Positions 36,417-45,353 of a stretch of 64,000 nucleotides of DNA are shown in pieces. Every line of letters begins with the position of its first letter. Position 1 is the stretch's first letter. The translations under genes were made by a program, and so were the position numbers. Below the pieces are notes generated by a model. That model did not search any database. It worked only from the letters and a program-made list of their open reading frames with translations, and was not told the origin of the DNA. This stretch comes from an uncultured Eubacterium sp. (lineage in GTDB: Bacteria > Bacillota > Clostridia > Lachnospirales > Lachnospiraceae), in the NCBI GenBank assembly GCA_947089855.1, contig CAMUML010000019.1, positions 1 to 64,000 of the forward strand, given 5' to 3'.

Positions 36417-36530
36417 ATGCAGAATATGGATGATGAGATGATCGTAAGCCTTTACTGGGCAAAAGACAAAAGCACGATTACAGAAACATCTTCAAAATAT
36501 GGCGAACTTTGGTATCATTTCGCCTGTGTT
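36417..36530 (+). pseudogene. Relic of an ECF-type sigma-70 family factor (N terminus only)
   Basis: An open stretch reads MDDEMIVSLYWAKDKSTI, then ETSSKYGELWYHFA. This matches the usual N terminus of small Lachnospiraceae sigma-70 family factors (pattern IVxLYWxRxExAIxETxxKYG). After about 38 codons it turns into AT-rich sequence with no region 2 or 4. The remaining gene is missing, so this is a truncated fragment. It lies in an otherwise gene-free stretch of about 500 bp between metH and the LacI gene. Confidence 0.5.
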
Positions 36531-36676
36531 CATACTATAATATATATTTTTCATATGTATAATTATTTGCTTTCCATTTTTTACATTTTTACTTTTCTAT
36601 TTTATATTTGCACATATTTGTAACGCTTTTTATTTTATCAGGCCATATATTTTACCAAAAAGCTTTTTTCTTAGGT

Positions 36677-36763
36677 TTGACAGTATGCATTTTGTCCATT
36701 ATAATAAAAAGAATGTCACATTTATTGTCACAAATAAAATGAACAAAAAGAAAGTGAGATACC
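36677..36763 (+). promoter_or_regulatory. Consensus promoter and likely operator of the fructoside-locus LacI gene
   Basis: TTGACA (36677-36682) and TATAAT (36700-36705) are exactly 17 bp apart. TTTTGTCCATT near 36690 and AATGAACAAAA near 36738 form an inverted repeat around the start, a candidate site for autoregulation. GTCACA also occurs twice in between. Confidence 0.6.
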
Positions 36764-37840
36764 ATGGCCGAACGAATTACCATACAAGATATAGCAGACG
36801 CTCTTGGCCTTTCACGAAATACAGTGTCCAAAGCCATTAATAATACCGGGATCCTTGCTGACGCTACGAGGGAAAAGGTCTTAAAAAAAGCCATTGAAAT
36901 GGGATATAAACAGTTTTCTTATGTAAACATTCCAGGCATAGGGATGCCCGGTACAGATACAGGCTGCACACTGCCATTGAAAAAAAACGAAATTGCACTG
37001 CTTACCGCTGATTTTATTGGCAATTCACATTTTGCGTCCACAATGCTTGATAATTTCCAGCGCGGGATTTCCGATTCCGGCTATACCTTTACCATGCACC
37101 GCATTCAAAAAAATGAGATCCGGAGCCTGAAGCTGCCAAATTCCTATAACATGGAAAAGACTGCCGGCATCATTTGCGTGGAAATGTTCGACCGGAAATA
37201 CTGTTCCATGCTCTGCAGGCTGGGCACCCCGCTCCTTTTCGTAGATACTCCTGTATCCGGCCTTGAAGAGCCGCTGAAGGCTGATGTACTCAGTATGGAT
37301 AACCAGTCCAATATCCATGTCTTTGTCCATGAAATGGTAAGACGCGGAAAAAAAAGAATCGGTTATATTGGAAACTGCATGCACTGCCAGTCATTTTTTG
37401 AGCGCTTTTTAGGATACCGGAACGCCATGTATCTGTGCGGGCTTTCCTGTCCGGAAGAATACTGTATCACAGGCAATACAAGTGCCTCTGAATATCCCTC
37501 CAAAAAAGAATACCGTAACTATCTCAGGGAGTGTATACAAAGCCTGGATTCTCTTCCGGATGTCTTTATCTGCGCTAACGACTTTGTTGCCATAGACGCA
37601 CTGCTCACATTGAAAGATCTTGGTATCTGCGTCCCAAAAGATGTCTGGATGTGCGGCTTTGATGATTCCCAAGAGTCAAGGATCACCTCACCAACTCTGA
37701 CTACCATACATATCCACAGCCAGATTATGGGATTTTCAGCTGTCCATTTACTATTGTCCAGAATCAAGGATCCTTCTATGAACTACCGCAGGGTCTATAC
37801 GGAAACAAGCCTGATCTACAGAGAATCAACGGAAGATTAA
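36764..37840 (+). CDS. LacI-family transcriptional regulator
   Basis: This 358-residue repressor has the LacI helix-turn-helix and hinge at residues 5-60 (ITIQDIADALGLSRNTVSKA) followed by a periplasmic-binding-like effector domain (IALLTADFIGNSHFAS, then VFICANDFVAIDAL and WMCGFDDS). It converges on the GH32 gene and lies beside the ABC transporter, so it probably senses the imported fructoside or its phosphate. The ATG follows AAAGTGAG. Confidence 0.88.
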   Translation: MAERITIQDIADALGLSRNTVSKAINNTGILADATREKVLKKAIEMGYKQFSYVNIPGIGMPGTDTGCTLPLKKNEIALLTADFIGNSHFASTMLDNFQRGISDSGYTFTMHRIQKNEIRSLKLPNSYNMEKTAGIICVEMFDRKYCSMLCRLGTPLLFVDTPVSGLEEPLKADVLSMDNQSNIHVFVHEMVRRGKKRIGYIGNCMHCQSFFERFLGYRNAMYLCGLSCPEEYCITGNTSASEYPSKKEYRNYLRECIQSLDSLPDVFICANDFVAIDALLTLKDLGICVPKDVWMCGFDDSQESRITSPTLTTIHIHSQIMGFSAVHLLLSRIKDPSMNYRRVYTETSLIYRESTED

Positions 37841-38102
37841 TTTTGTACAGAATCCACCGCCACTTAGGAACTGCCTCAAAATAACTTGCCACATGCGTTA
37901 CACAGCCTGGCGGATTGCAACTTTCAATAAGCCAGGCTGCAAAAGCACTTGCTGTGCAACGTACTTTTAATTTCTCTAAAAGTTTCTCAACTTTTATTCC
38001 ACTCATGGACTTTTTCATCATCCGGCTTTCTTCAAATGCTGAAATACCCACTGTCACTACAAATGGGATACTCATCCCTAAGTTCCGCAATTTGATTTTC
38101 TG
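37841..38102 (-). other. Gap between LacI and GH32 genes with a doubtful small ORF
   Basis: The 262-bp gap between these convergent genes holds a minus-strand frame starting near 38075 (MSIPFVVTVGISAFEE) that runs on antisense into the LacI 3' end. Its first 70 residues look protein-like (helical, charged) and could be the remnant of a gene once downstream of GH32, but I recognise no family and the ribosome site is poor. No terminator is seen here. Confidence 0.3.
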
Positions 38103-39590
38103 TCAGGCCAGATCATATTTTTCCACATCAATAACCGCTTCCCCATCCGCAAAAAAGGAAATCCCGTCGGCTTCCTGCTCCGTATACATCGTTGCTGTCA
38201 TCGCCTGTTCTCCGTCATTGACAAACACTTCTACGCTGAAGCGGTCAAAGACCATGCGCAGCTTCAGCTCTCCGTTTCTGCTGCCCACCAGGCTTCTGCG
38301 CTGGTGGATGATAGCTCTTCTGGAACCGGAAAATTTCCGGTCGATCTTTAAGATTGATTCTGACGGGCGGAAACTCAGTGAAGTATAATACTCTTCATTC
38401 TGGGCAAAACGGACGGCAAATTTCCGGTACAGCTTTTCACTGTCTTTCGGGCGGATCGTAAGCTCCATGTCCAGCCTCCGGCCTTTCACACCTTCTAAAC
38501 GCACCACGCCAGCCACCGGTACATTTTCATGCACCGTCCGATTCCTGCGCATTTCCAAAAGCTCCCGCAGCGGTGTCTGGTACAGCCTTCCGTTCCTTAT
38601 GGACAATTCCCTCGGAAGGCTCATCTGCCCGTACCACAGCGGATGTTCCGACATGCGCAGGCTGCAGGTATCCCAGTTCTGCATCCAGCCGATCATCACA
38701 CGCCGTCCGTCTGGCGTCAGGACTGTCTGGGGCGCATAAAAATCGATCCCATAATCGATGGACTGGTTGCATTCCTCTGTAAAGCTGTCTGTGGCCTCAT
38801 CATAATCCCCGATCAGGCACAGGGTGCCGTTTCCATTGTGATATTCAAATCCCTGCGGCATCATATCCTGCGGGCTCGTCAAAAGCACCCATTTCCCGTC
38901 CAGCTTGAAAAAGTCCGGGCATTCCCACATCAGGCCGAAACGGTTATTGTTTGCGCACAGTACCTTTTTATAGTTCCAGTGAAAGCCGTTCGGGCTTGTA
39001 AACAGCAGGATCTGGCCGCTGCCGTCCGCCGGGCGGTTTCCCACGATACAGCAATAAGTTCCGTCGTCCTTACGCCATATTTTCGGATCACGGAAATCAT
39101 ACCTGCTGCAGCCTTCCGGCAGGCTTGACTCATCCAGTACCGGATTTTTTTCATATTTCTCATAATCCGTCCCGTCGCCGACTGCAAGGCACTGGGCCTG
39201 AACTTCGCTGATGCCTCCGTTTCGCTGGCGTTCCCTTACCACGCCGGTATACATTAAAAGCTGCCTGCCGTCGTCAAGTTCCACCGCACTCCCTGAAAAG
39301 CACCCGTCCCTGTCGTAAAACTCATCCGGAGCCAACGCCGCTGGAAGATGTTTCCAGTGCAGAAGGTCGCTGCTCACGGCATGCCCCCAATGCATAGGCC
39401 CCCACTGGGAATCGTACGGATAGTACTGGTAAAACATATGATATTCCCCTTTATAATAGGAAAATCCATTCGGGTCATTCATCCATCCGGTCCTTGCCGC
39501 CAGATGGAACGCCGGTTTTTCTTCCTTTTTTATAAGTTTTTCTGAAGCCTCTTCGTATTTACGGGCTTCCCGCAATGCCTGACTTGTCAT
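38103..39590 (-). CDS. GH32 beta-fructosidase (intracellular)
   Basis: This 495-residue enzyme is a glycoside hydrolase family 32 member. The nucleophile motif WMNDPNG, the transition-state motif FRDP and the acid/base motif WECPDFF are all present; a five-bladed propeller is followed by a C-terminal beta-sandwich. There is no signal peptide, so the substrate (sucrose, a short fructan or a phosphorylated form) is split inside the cell after import by the ABC system next door. It has its own promoter (TTGCAT-17-TATAGA on the minus strand, about 39610-39645) downstream of a terminator. Confidence 0.92.
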   Translation of the reverse strand: MTSQALREARKYEEASEKLIKKEEKPAFHLAARTGWMNDPNGFSYYKGEYHMFYQYYPYDSQWGPMHWGHAVSSDLLHWKHLPAALAPDEFYDRDGCFSGSAVELDDGRQLLMYTGVVRERQRNGGISEVQAQCLAVGDGTDYEKYEKNPVLDESSLPEGCSRYDFRDPKIWRKDDGTYCCIVGNRPADGSGQILLFTSPNGFHWNYKKVLCANNNRFGLMWECPDFFKLDGKWVLLTSPQDMMPQGFEYHNGNGTLCLIGDYDEATDSFTEECNQSIDYGIDFYAPQTVLTPDGRRVMIGWMQNWDTCSLRMSEHPLWYGQMSLPRELSIRNGRLYQTPLRELLEMRRNRTVHENVPVAGVVRLEGVKGRRLDMELTIRPKDSEKLYRKFAVRFAQNEEYYTSLSFRPSESILKIDRKFSGSRRAIIHQRRSLVGSRNGELKLRMVFDRFSVEVFVNDGEQAMTATMYTEQEADGISFFADGEAVIDVEKYDLA

Positions 39591-39654
39591 GCCTGCCTCC
39601 TCATATATTCTGTTCTATAATCATACTCCTGCATTTATGCAAGATATTATAAAT

Positions 39655-39716
39655 AGTTAAAAAAACTGCCGCATTAAGCAAGACGGAAGTCTTTCATCTT
39701 TTCTTAATACGGCAGT
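39655..39716 (-). terminator. Terminator between the SBP and GH32 genes
   Basis: On the minus strand ACTGCCGTATTAAG and CTTAATGCGGCAGT form a 14-bp stem (one mismatch) followed by a T run. The transporter transcript should end here, so GH32 is transcribed separately. Confidence 0.75.
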
Positions 39717-39785
39717 ACTCCAGGGATCGTTTCTATACCCTGATCTCATTACGATTCCTAACTACACAGTTTTATGCTAAAGATA

Positions 39786-41531
39786 CTATTCTGCATCCGT
39801 CCCTGTACCGGCTTTTGCATCTGCACTGGAATCCGAAGCGGCATCACCGCTATCTTCTTCATAATAAGAATCCAGATATTTCTGGAAAATAGACAAATAT
39901 TCTTCCAAGCCGTAAGCATCCAGATCCTTCAAGAACTGATCCCAGTCAGCATCTGAAAAACCGTTCATGATCCAGTCTGATTTTTTTGCATTTATCGTCT
40001 TTTCTATATCAGCCTGCAGATTGGACAGCTTTTCTGTATCTTCCCTGCTCATAAATACGTTTGGATATACATATTTTCTGTTCATATCCGGTGTATAAAT
40101 ATCTTTTATCCAGTCCAAACGGTACTGTGCATCATCCGGACAGGTTACATATACGCCATAGTATTCATCCAAAACCGCCAGAGGGCCCGCTACGTTTTCG
40201 GCTTCACGTACTTCTACCGGAGACGCATCGCCCAAAGGCGCATGCTGGAGCATATCTTCGCCGTTTTCATTTTTGCCAAGTTCGAAAATATCAAAATCAT
40301 CATCCTCGCCGTAAGTACCCCAGTTGTTTTGTGGCGACTGGAATGGATCATACATCTGGTCAATCCATGCACATACCAGAGCCGGATTTTCAGCAATCGA
40401 AGTTACAACGCAGCGCCCCCGGTCATATCCGCTTGTAAACGAACCATTCTGCGGTGTGAAATTCCTTGTATCAGCTGTCAGTACCGGCATCGGCACCCAG
40501 TCCTTCAGATTGTCGATATTTCCAACATCCCAGCTAAAGCATACACCGTAACGGCCGGATTTTCCTTTGGATACATAAGTAGACCATTCCTGTGTAAATG
40601 CTTCCGGGTCAATGAGCCCTTCGTCATACAGTTTATGCAGCCATGCGATACCATCTTTGAAGCCCTGCTGTGTTGCAGAACAGATCACCTTCAGGTCGTC
40701 GGTAACTGCAATATGCCTGCCTCTGTCCGGATCACCGTAGCCTTCTCCGAATCCGTTAATTAGGATCGCCGGATCCTGGTCGCCGTCGTTTAAAATACAG
40801 GACATCGGGATAATGCTTCCGTCGATGTTGAACTCTGCCTGCAGCTTAGAAGCGTTGTCACGGAACGCGATCAGCACCTCCTCAAATTCTTCTACCGTCT
40901 CTGGCATTTCCAGCCCAAGAAAATCCATCCATTTCTTATTGATAAAGCTCATATCGCCGACTGTCTGGATAGCTGTCTTTTCGGAACCCAACTGCTCAAT
41001 CCACGGGAAAGCCCAGATGTGGCCATTCGTATCCGTACTCATGGTTCTATATTCTGGAAATTTGTCAAATACTGCTTTCAGGTTCGGCATATATTTGTCA
41101 ATATAACCTTCCAGCGGAATGATCACTCCCTGCTCACCGTATTTCAGCAGGTCGCTGTCGCCAAATCCTGCCGTAAAAATAAAATCTTTCAGAGAATTCT
41201 TATTTGCCATAGCCAGAGTAATCTTGTCGCCCCACTGATCGCCCTGGATTGCTGTCCAGTTGATTTCTACATTTGTCTTCTCCTGCAGACGTTTAAAGAT
41301 CGTCCGGTTATTCGGTTCAGACTCTGTATTGGCCGGATAGCTAATCATGCCGGTAAGCGTTGCTTTTTCCTTCAGCGGGAATTCCAGATCCGCAGCATCT
41401 ACTTCCTGCACCTCGCCGCTCTTAGGTGCTTTTGAGCCGCCTCCACCGCCGCCGCATCCTGCAGCCGTAACTGCCATACCGGCTGCCAGCGCCACTGCCA
41501 GCATACGTTTCATTATCTGATGATACTTCAT
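39786..41531 (-). CDS. Extracellular solute-binding lipoprotein (LplA-like)
   Basis: This 581-residue lipoprotein has a signal peptide with lipobox ending in Cys about 26 (VTAAGCGGGG), then a type 2 periplasmic-binding fold of the family that pairs with LplB/LplC permeases. It ends in an acidic/Ser-Ala tail. The start at 41531 follows GGGGAC; a longer frame begins at 41570. It is the receptor of the ABC importer encoded just upstream; the likely ligand is a beta-fructoside, inferred from the GH32 neighbour. No ATPase gene is in the locus, so a shared MsmX-type ATPase must serve. Confidence 0.88.
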   Translation of the reverse strand: MKYHQIMKRMLAVALAAGMAVTAAGCGGGGGGSKAPKSGEVQEVDAADLEFPLKEKATLTGMISYPANTESEPNNRTIFKRLQEKTNVEINWTAIQGDQWGDKITLAMANKNSLKDFIFTAGFGDSDLLKYGEQGVIIPLEGYIDKYMPNLKAVFDKFPEYRTMSTDTNGHIWAFPWIEQLGSEKTAIQTVGDMSFINKKWMDFLGLEMPETVEEFEEVLIAFRDNASKLQAEFNIDGSIIPMSCILNDGDQDPAILINGFGEGYGDPDRGRHIAVTDDLKVICSATQQGFKDGIAWLHKLYDEGLIDPEAFTQEWSTYVSKGKSGRYGVCFSWDVGNIDNLKDWVPMPVLTADTRNFTPQNGSFTSGYDRGRCVVTSIAENPALVCAWIDQMYDPFQSPQNNWGTYGEDDDFDIFELGKNENGEDMLQHAPLGDASPVEVREAENVAGPLAVLDEYYGVYVTCPDDAQYRLDWIKDIYTPDMNRKYVYPNVFMSREDTEKLSNLQADIEKTINAKKSDWIMNGFSDADWDQFLKDLDAYGLEEYLSIFQKYLDSYYEEDSGDAASDSSADAKAGTGTDAE

Positions 41532-41620
41532 AGTTGTCCCCTTTCCTTTCCTGTGCCTTTCTTTTTCCATATCGTATTTTTCTAATTACAGGCCGCACGC
41601 CTGCTTTACCGTTATAAATT

Positions 41621-42520
41621 TTAGCCCTTTACGGAACCTGCCATAATTCCGGCATCAAAATATTTCTGGAAAAATGGATACATCACCAACAGCGGCAGAC
41701 TGGAAACAATGATTGTAGCATATTTCAAAAGCTCTGCCAGCTGTGCGCGTTCCGCTGTACTCTGCATATCAGCGATCATGCCGGATTCTGGCTGGTTCTG
41801 AATGAGGATCGAACGGAGAACAAGCTGTAACGGCTGTTTTGCTGAATCATTTAAATAAATCATAGCGTCAAAGTAGCTATTCCACATCGCAACGAACTGC
41901 CACAGTGCCAGCACCGCAATGACTGGTGTACATACTGGAAGCAGGATTTTGAAATAGTAAGTGATTTCATTTGCACCGTCTACTTCCGCAGCTTCCTGCA
42001 GTTCTGCCGGAATGCCCTGATAGTACGTGCGTGCAATAATCATATTCCATACGCTGAACGCGCCCGGAAGGATAATTGCCCACATGGTGTCAATAAGCTT
42101 TAAATCGCTAATCAGTAAATACGTAGGGATCAATCCGCCTCCAAAAAACATTGTAATGACAAAAATCGCATTAAAGAATCCCTTTCCTTTAAAATCCGCC
42201 CTGGACATCGGATATGCTGCCAGAAGTGTGATAAATACAGAAACTACTGTAAATACAACGGAATAGATGACTGCATTTTTAAAACCAATCCAAATCTGCG
42301 GATTGGACATAACTCTCTCATACGCTGTCAGCGTCCATTTGTGAAAGTCAAATGTAATTCCTTTATTCTGCAGTGTGATTGGATCCATAAAAGATGCCAC
42401 TACGATATAAATCATAGGGATAATAATGGCAATGACAAACAGGCCAAGCAGAATATATCCGATTATGAGCAATGCCTTATCCTGCATGGAATATCTGGCA
42501 AATTTGCTTTTCTTTTTCAT
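41621..42520 (-). CDS. ABC sugar permease, LplC/YtcP type
   Basis: This 299-residue inner-membrane subunit has six hydrophobic segments and the EAA loop that contacts the ATPase (ELQEAAEVDGANEITYYFKI). The start at 42520 has AAGGAGGG five bases upstream and lies 10 bp after the LplB-type gene, so the two are translated together. It forms a heterodimer with the upstream permease. Confidence 0.9.
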   Translation of the reverse strand: MKKKSKFARYSMQDKALLIIGYILLGLFVIAIIIPMIYIVVASFMDPITLQNKGITFDFHKWTLTAYERVMSNPQIWIGFKNAVIYSVVFTVVSVFITLLAAYPMSRADFKGKGFFNAIFVITMFFGGGLIPTYLLISDLKLIDTMWAIILPGAFSVWNMIIARTYYQGIPAELQEAAEVDGANEITYYFKILLPVCTPVIAVLALWQFVAMWNSYFDAMIYLNDSAKQPLQLVLRSILIQNQPESGMIADMQSTAERAQLAELLKYATIIVSSLPLLVMYPFFQKYFDAGIMAGSVKG

Positions 42521-42530
42521 CTCGCCCTCC

Positions 42531-43481
42531 TTACAATCCCTTGCCGTCATTCATCTTCTCGACGATTTTGTTTACAGAAAGCAGCAATATAACGTTAATG
42601 ACTGTATTAAATAAGCCTACTGCCGTTGAAAAACTATAATCTCCGTCCAAAAGACCTTTTTTGTACACATATGTAGCAATGATTTCTGATGTACCCATAT
42701 TTAAGTCAGTCTGCAGTGCGTAAGCTTTCTCAAAACCAATGCTCATAATATTACCTGCCTGTAGGATAAACTGGATAATTACCATATCCTTGATCGCCGG
42801 CCATTCTACCGCCTTAATTTGCTGAAAAATGTTTGCGCCGTCAATCAGGGCAGCTTCTTTTAGTTCCTGGCTGGCATTTGATAAAGAAGCCGTGTACATA
42901 ATGGATGCCCAGCCTGCGCCCTGCCAGATACCGCTGGCAATGTAAATCGTCCGGAAAGCTTCCGGCATTGTCATAAAGTTAATCTGGCTTCCCAGCAACA
43001 GGTTAACCGGCCCTGTAACAGATAAAAGAATCCTTACAATACCACACAATACGATGACTGAGATAAAGTTCGGCATATAAAGGACAAGCTGTACTTTTTG
43101 TTTCAGCTTCGCACTCTCGATCCGGTTCAGCAAAAAAGCGAGCAAAATCGGCATTGGAAATCCCCATAAAAGACCGTAAATACTCAGCTTTAATGTGTTA
43201 GCCAAATACGTTAAAAAATCAGGTGAGGACAAAAATCTTTGAAAATGTCTAAACCCCACCCATTCGCTGTCCAGAATACCCACAAACGGGTTGTAATCCT
43301 GGAAGGCAATTGCAATGCCGCCCATTGGAATATACTTGAAAATGATAGTAAGCGCCAATGCCGGCAGCAGGAAGATCACATATAACTGCCAGTGTTGTGT
43401 AACATAAAGTAGCACATTATGCAATCTGCCCTGTCCTGTGTTCTGTTTCTGTGCAGAAACAGCTGTTCCATTTGTTTTCAT
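42531..43481 (-). CDS. ABC sugar permease, LplB type
   Basis: This 316-residue membrane subunit has an N-terminal cytoplasmic stretch, six hydrophobic segments and an EAA loop (ELKEAALIDGANIFQQIKAVEWP). It is the first gene of the permease-permease-SBP operon, starts after AAAGGAGG, and is transcribed from a promoter with an unusual C9 run in the spacer. Confidence 0.9.
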   Translation of the reverse strand: MKTNGTAVSAQKQNTGQGRLHNVLLYVTQHWQLYVIFLLPALALTIIFKYIPMGGIAIAFQDYNPFVGILDSEWVGFRHFQRFLSSPDFLTYLANTLKLSIYGLLWGFPMPILLAFLLNRIESAKLKQKVQLVLYMPNFISVIVLCGIVRILLSVTGPVNLLLGSQINFMTMPEAFRTIYIASGIWQGAGWASIMYTASLSNASQELKEAALIDGANIFQQIKAVEWPAIKDMVIIQFILQAGNIMSIGFEKAYALQTDLNMGTSEIIATYVYKKGLLDGDYSFSTAVGLFNTVINVILLLSVNKIVEKMNDGKGL

Positions 43482-43594
43482 ACTTTTCCTCCTTTCTTTA
43501 TTAAAATCTTTTCGCAGCCCCGCACTTGTTTTTTGAAACAAACAGCTTCTCCAAATTGTTCAAATGCAAAACTGCGTTTAGACTTGTTGTTGTT

Positions 43595-43624
43595 AATATA
43601 ACAAACCCCCCCCCTTTTCGTCAA
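43595..43624 (-). promoter_or_regulatory. Promoter of the ABC transporter operon with a C9 tract in the spacer
   Basis: On the minus strand TTGACG (complement of 43619-43624) and TATATT (complement of 43595-43600) are 18 bp apart. Nine consecutive C (43606-43614, plus strand) lie between them. Loss or gain of one base would give a 17- or 19-bp spacer and change promoter strength. Confidence 0.6.
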
Positions 43625-43749
43625 TCCCCTTTTTTGTCATTTGCACTATATTTTTGGACTTTTAGTAATATCGACTAAAAAAATATACAAAAAATTGTGA
43701 ATAATTCCGTCTTGATTTTATCCCGCTCAATATTTTCCATTTTTGCATT

Positions 43750-43779
43750 TGACAAATTTATTTTGTGCATTATATAATA
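43750..43779 (+). promoter_or_regulatory. Promoter of the yesL-like gene
   Basis: TTGACA (43750-43755) and TATAAT (43774-43779) are 18 bp apart, about 45 bp before the ATG at 43826. Confidence 0.7.
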
Positions 43780-43825
43780 AATATGGGATTTTTTATTTTA
43801 CATATTTTTATAAAGGAGGATCATT

Positions 43826-44485
43826 ATGAGCGAATTTTTTAACCCGGACAGTTCCATCATGCGTTTTATCACAAAGATTGCCAGCAGCGTTTATTTAAAC
43901 ATCCTGTGGTTCGTCTGCTGCCTGCCCATCGTTACCATCGGCGTTTCCACCACATCCCTGTTCTATGTCACGTTAAAAATGGCCAAAAACGAAGAAGGCA
44001 GCCTAACCGCCGCTTTTTTCCATTCCTTTAGAGAAAACTTCAAACAAGCTACTAAAATCTGGCTGATCCTTCTTGCAGCTGGCATCGTCTTTGCATTCGA
44101 CGGATATGTCTTTTACCATATGCGGTTTGAAAATATGATTTGGACTGTTGGGGCCGCTGTATTCCTTGTGGCCCTTGCCGCCTATGCCATCATCCTGATG
44201 TACATCTTTCCACTGCTGGCAAGATTTGACAATACCATTTTTGCTATGTTTAAAAATTCCCTCTTCATCGGCATGCGCTTTTTAATGTGTACAGCACTTA
44301 TGGCTGTCGTCTATTTTGCCATGCTCTTTGTGGTGGTCAATATTTTCACCCCGGCTGTTATATTCGGCGAAGGGCTGTGCGCACTGCTCTGCTCCTACCC
44401 TCTCTCCAATATTTTGCTGATGTGCCAGGCACCGGAAGAAGATACCAATACACAGAATGCGGCTGCGGATCTGCAGCGCCTGTAA
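43826..44485 (+). CDS. DUF624/YesL-family membrane protein
   Basis: This 219-residue protein has about five hydrophobic helices and the YesL-family pattern: NILWFVCCLPIVTIGVSTTS near the N terminus and FPLLARFDNT in the middle. YesL proteins lie beside carbohydrate ABC systems in Firmicutes, as here, but their role is unknown. It starts after AAAGGAGG and is transcribed away from the transporter operon. Confidence 0.85.
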   Translation: MSEFFNPDSSIMRFITKIASSVYLNILWFVCCLPIVTIGVSTTSLFYVTLKMAKNEEGSLTAAFFHSFRENFKQATKIWLILLAAGIVFAFDGYVFYHMRFENMIWTVGAAVFLVALAAYAIILMYIFPLLARFDNTIFAMFKNSLFIGMRFLMCTALMAVVYFAMLFVVVNIFTPAVIFGEGLCALLCSYPLSNILLMCQAPEEDTNTQNAAADLQRL

Positions 44486-44543
44486 AACCCTGGTTCAATT
44501 TCCATACATATTAAAAAAAAGAAATTCGTATAAGGAGAAGCCT

Positions 44544-45305
44544 ATGCTGCCAACTCAAAAACAGACTAAAAAAGAATTTCAATCCGAAAAGCATCCTTTC
44601 ATGCAAAACTTGCGTGGAAAAGCAAAACTGCGGTTTTGCCTGCAGTATCTATGGGACTATTACAAACTGCCCCTTGCAGCCGCAGCCATTGCCCTGTATA
44701 TTGCCCTGTATGCCGTATACGGCCACTTCACCCGCAAAGACACTGCACTTTACGCCGCACTGGTTAATGTCGCCGTCGGAGAAACGCTAACCGAAGAATT
44801 AAGCGCCCGTTTTTTAACCGCACAGAATCTGAACCCTGACGCAAACGCCTTCCGGCTGTATTCCGGCCTGTACCTGACGGATGATGAAAACAACATTTAT
44901 CACGGATACACCTATGCCTCCCGCTTGAAGATTCTGGCTTCCATCGATGCGGAGCAGCTGGACGTGGCGCTTATGGACAGAGAGGCCTTTAACGCCTTTT
45001 CCCAGAACGGCTATCTTTATAACCTGGACGAACTGCTGGCAGAGGAAGCTCCTGCCCTGCACCGGCAGCTTGCGCCTTATTTTGTAACAAACACTGTGAT
45101 TTTGGAAGATAATTCCGAAGATCTGCTTTTAGATGGCTCTGCCATTTACCATACTGAAACGGAAGAGTACCCGATGGGGCTGGATCTGTCCGATTCACCT
45201 TTGATCCAAAAGGGTGGATTTCAAGAGCCGGTTTATCTGGGAATTATTAAAAATTCTCCCAGAATGCATACCGTTTTTGATTATCTGGAATATTTATTTG
45301 TTTAA
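44544..45305 (+). CDS. Uncharacterised single-pass membrane protein
   Basis: This 253-residue protein has a basic N-terminal stretch, a hydrophobic segment at about 50-70 (LAAAAIALYIALYAVYGHF) and an extracytoplasmic alpha/beta part (TAQNLNPDANAF, then DVALMDREAFNAFSQNGYL) of a kind seen in binding-protein-like folds. I do not recognise a family. It follows yesL by 58 bp with a good ribosome site (AAGGAG), so the two are cotranscribed and may work together with the sugar importer. Confidence 0.65.
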   Translation: MLPTQKQTKKEFQSEKHPFMQNLRGKAKLRFCLQYLWDYYKLPLAAAAIALYIALYAVYGHFTRKDTALYAALVNVAVGETLTEELSARFLTAQNLNPDANAFRLYSGLYLTDDENNIYHGYTYASRLKILASIDAEQLDVALMDREAFNAFSQNGYLYNLDELLAEEAPALHRQLAPYFVTNTVILEDNSEDLLLDGSAIYHTETEEYPMGLDLSDSPLIQKGGFQEPVYLGIIKNSPRMHTVFDYLEYLFV

Positions 45306-45321
45306 AGCAATCGAACGCAAA

Positions 45322-45348
45322 AGCCGGCAAACCAAGCGTCTGCCGGCT
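45322..45348. terminator. Terminator between the membrane protein and cysteine desulfurase genes
   Basis: AGCCGGCA and TGCCGGCT form an 8-bp GC-rich stem with an 11-base loop; a T4 tail serves the minus-strand transcript. Both neighbours converge here. Confidence 0.6.
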
Positions 45349-45353
45349 ATGCC

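Noticed and set aside
37776..38090. 104-codon minus-strand frame between the LacI and GH32 genes
   Set aside because: It runs antisense into the LacI gene and matches no family known to me; kept only as a doubtful ORF in the gap entry.
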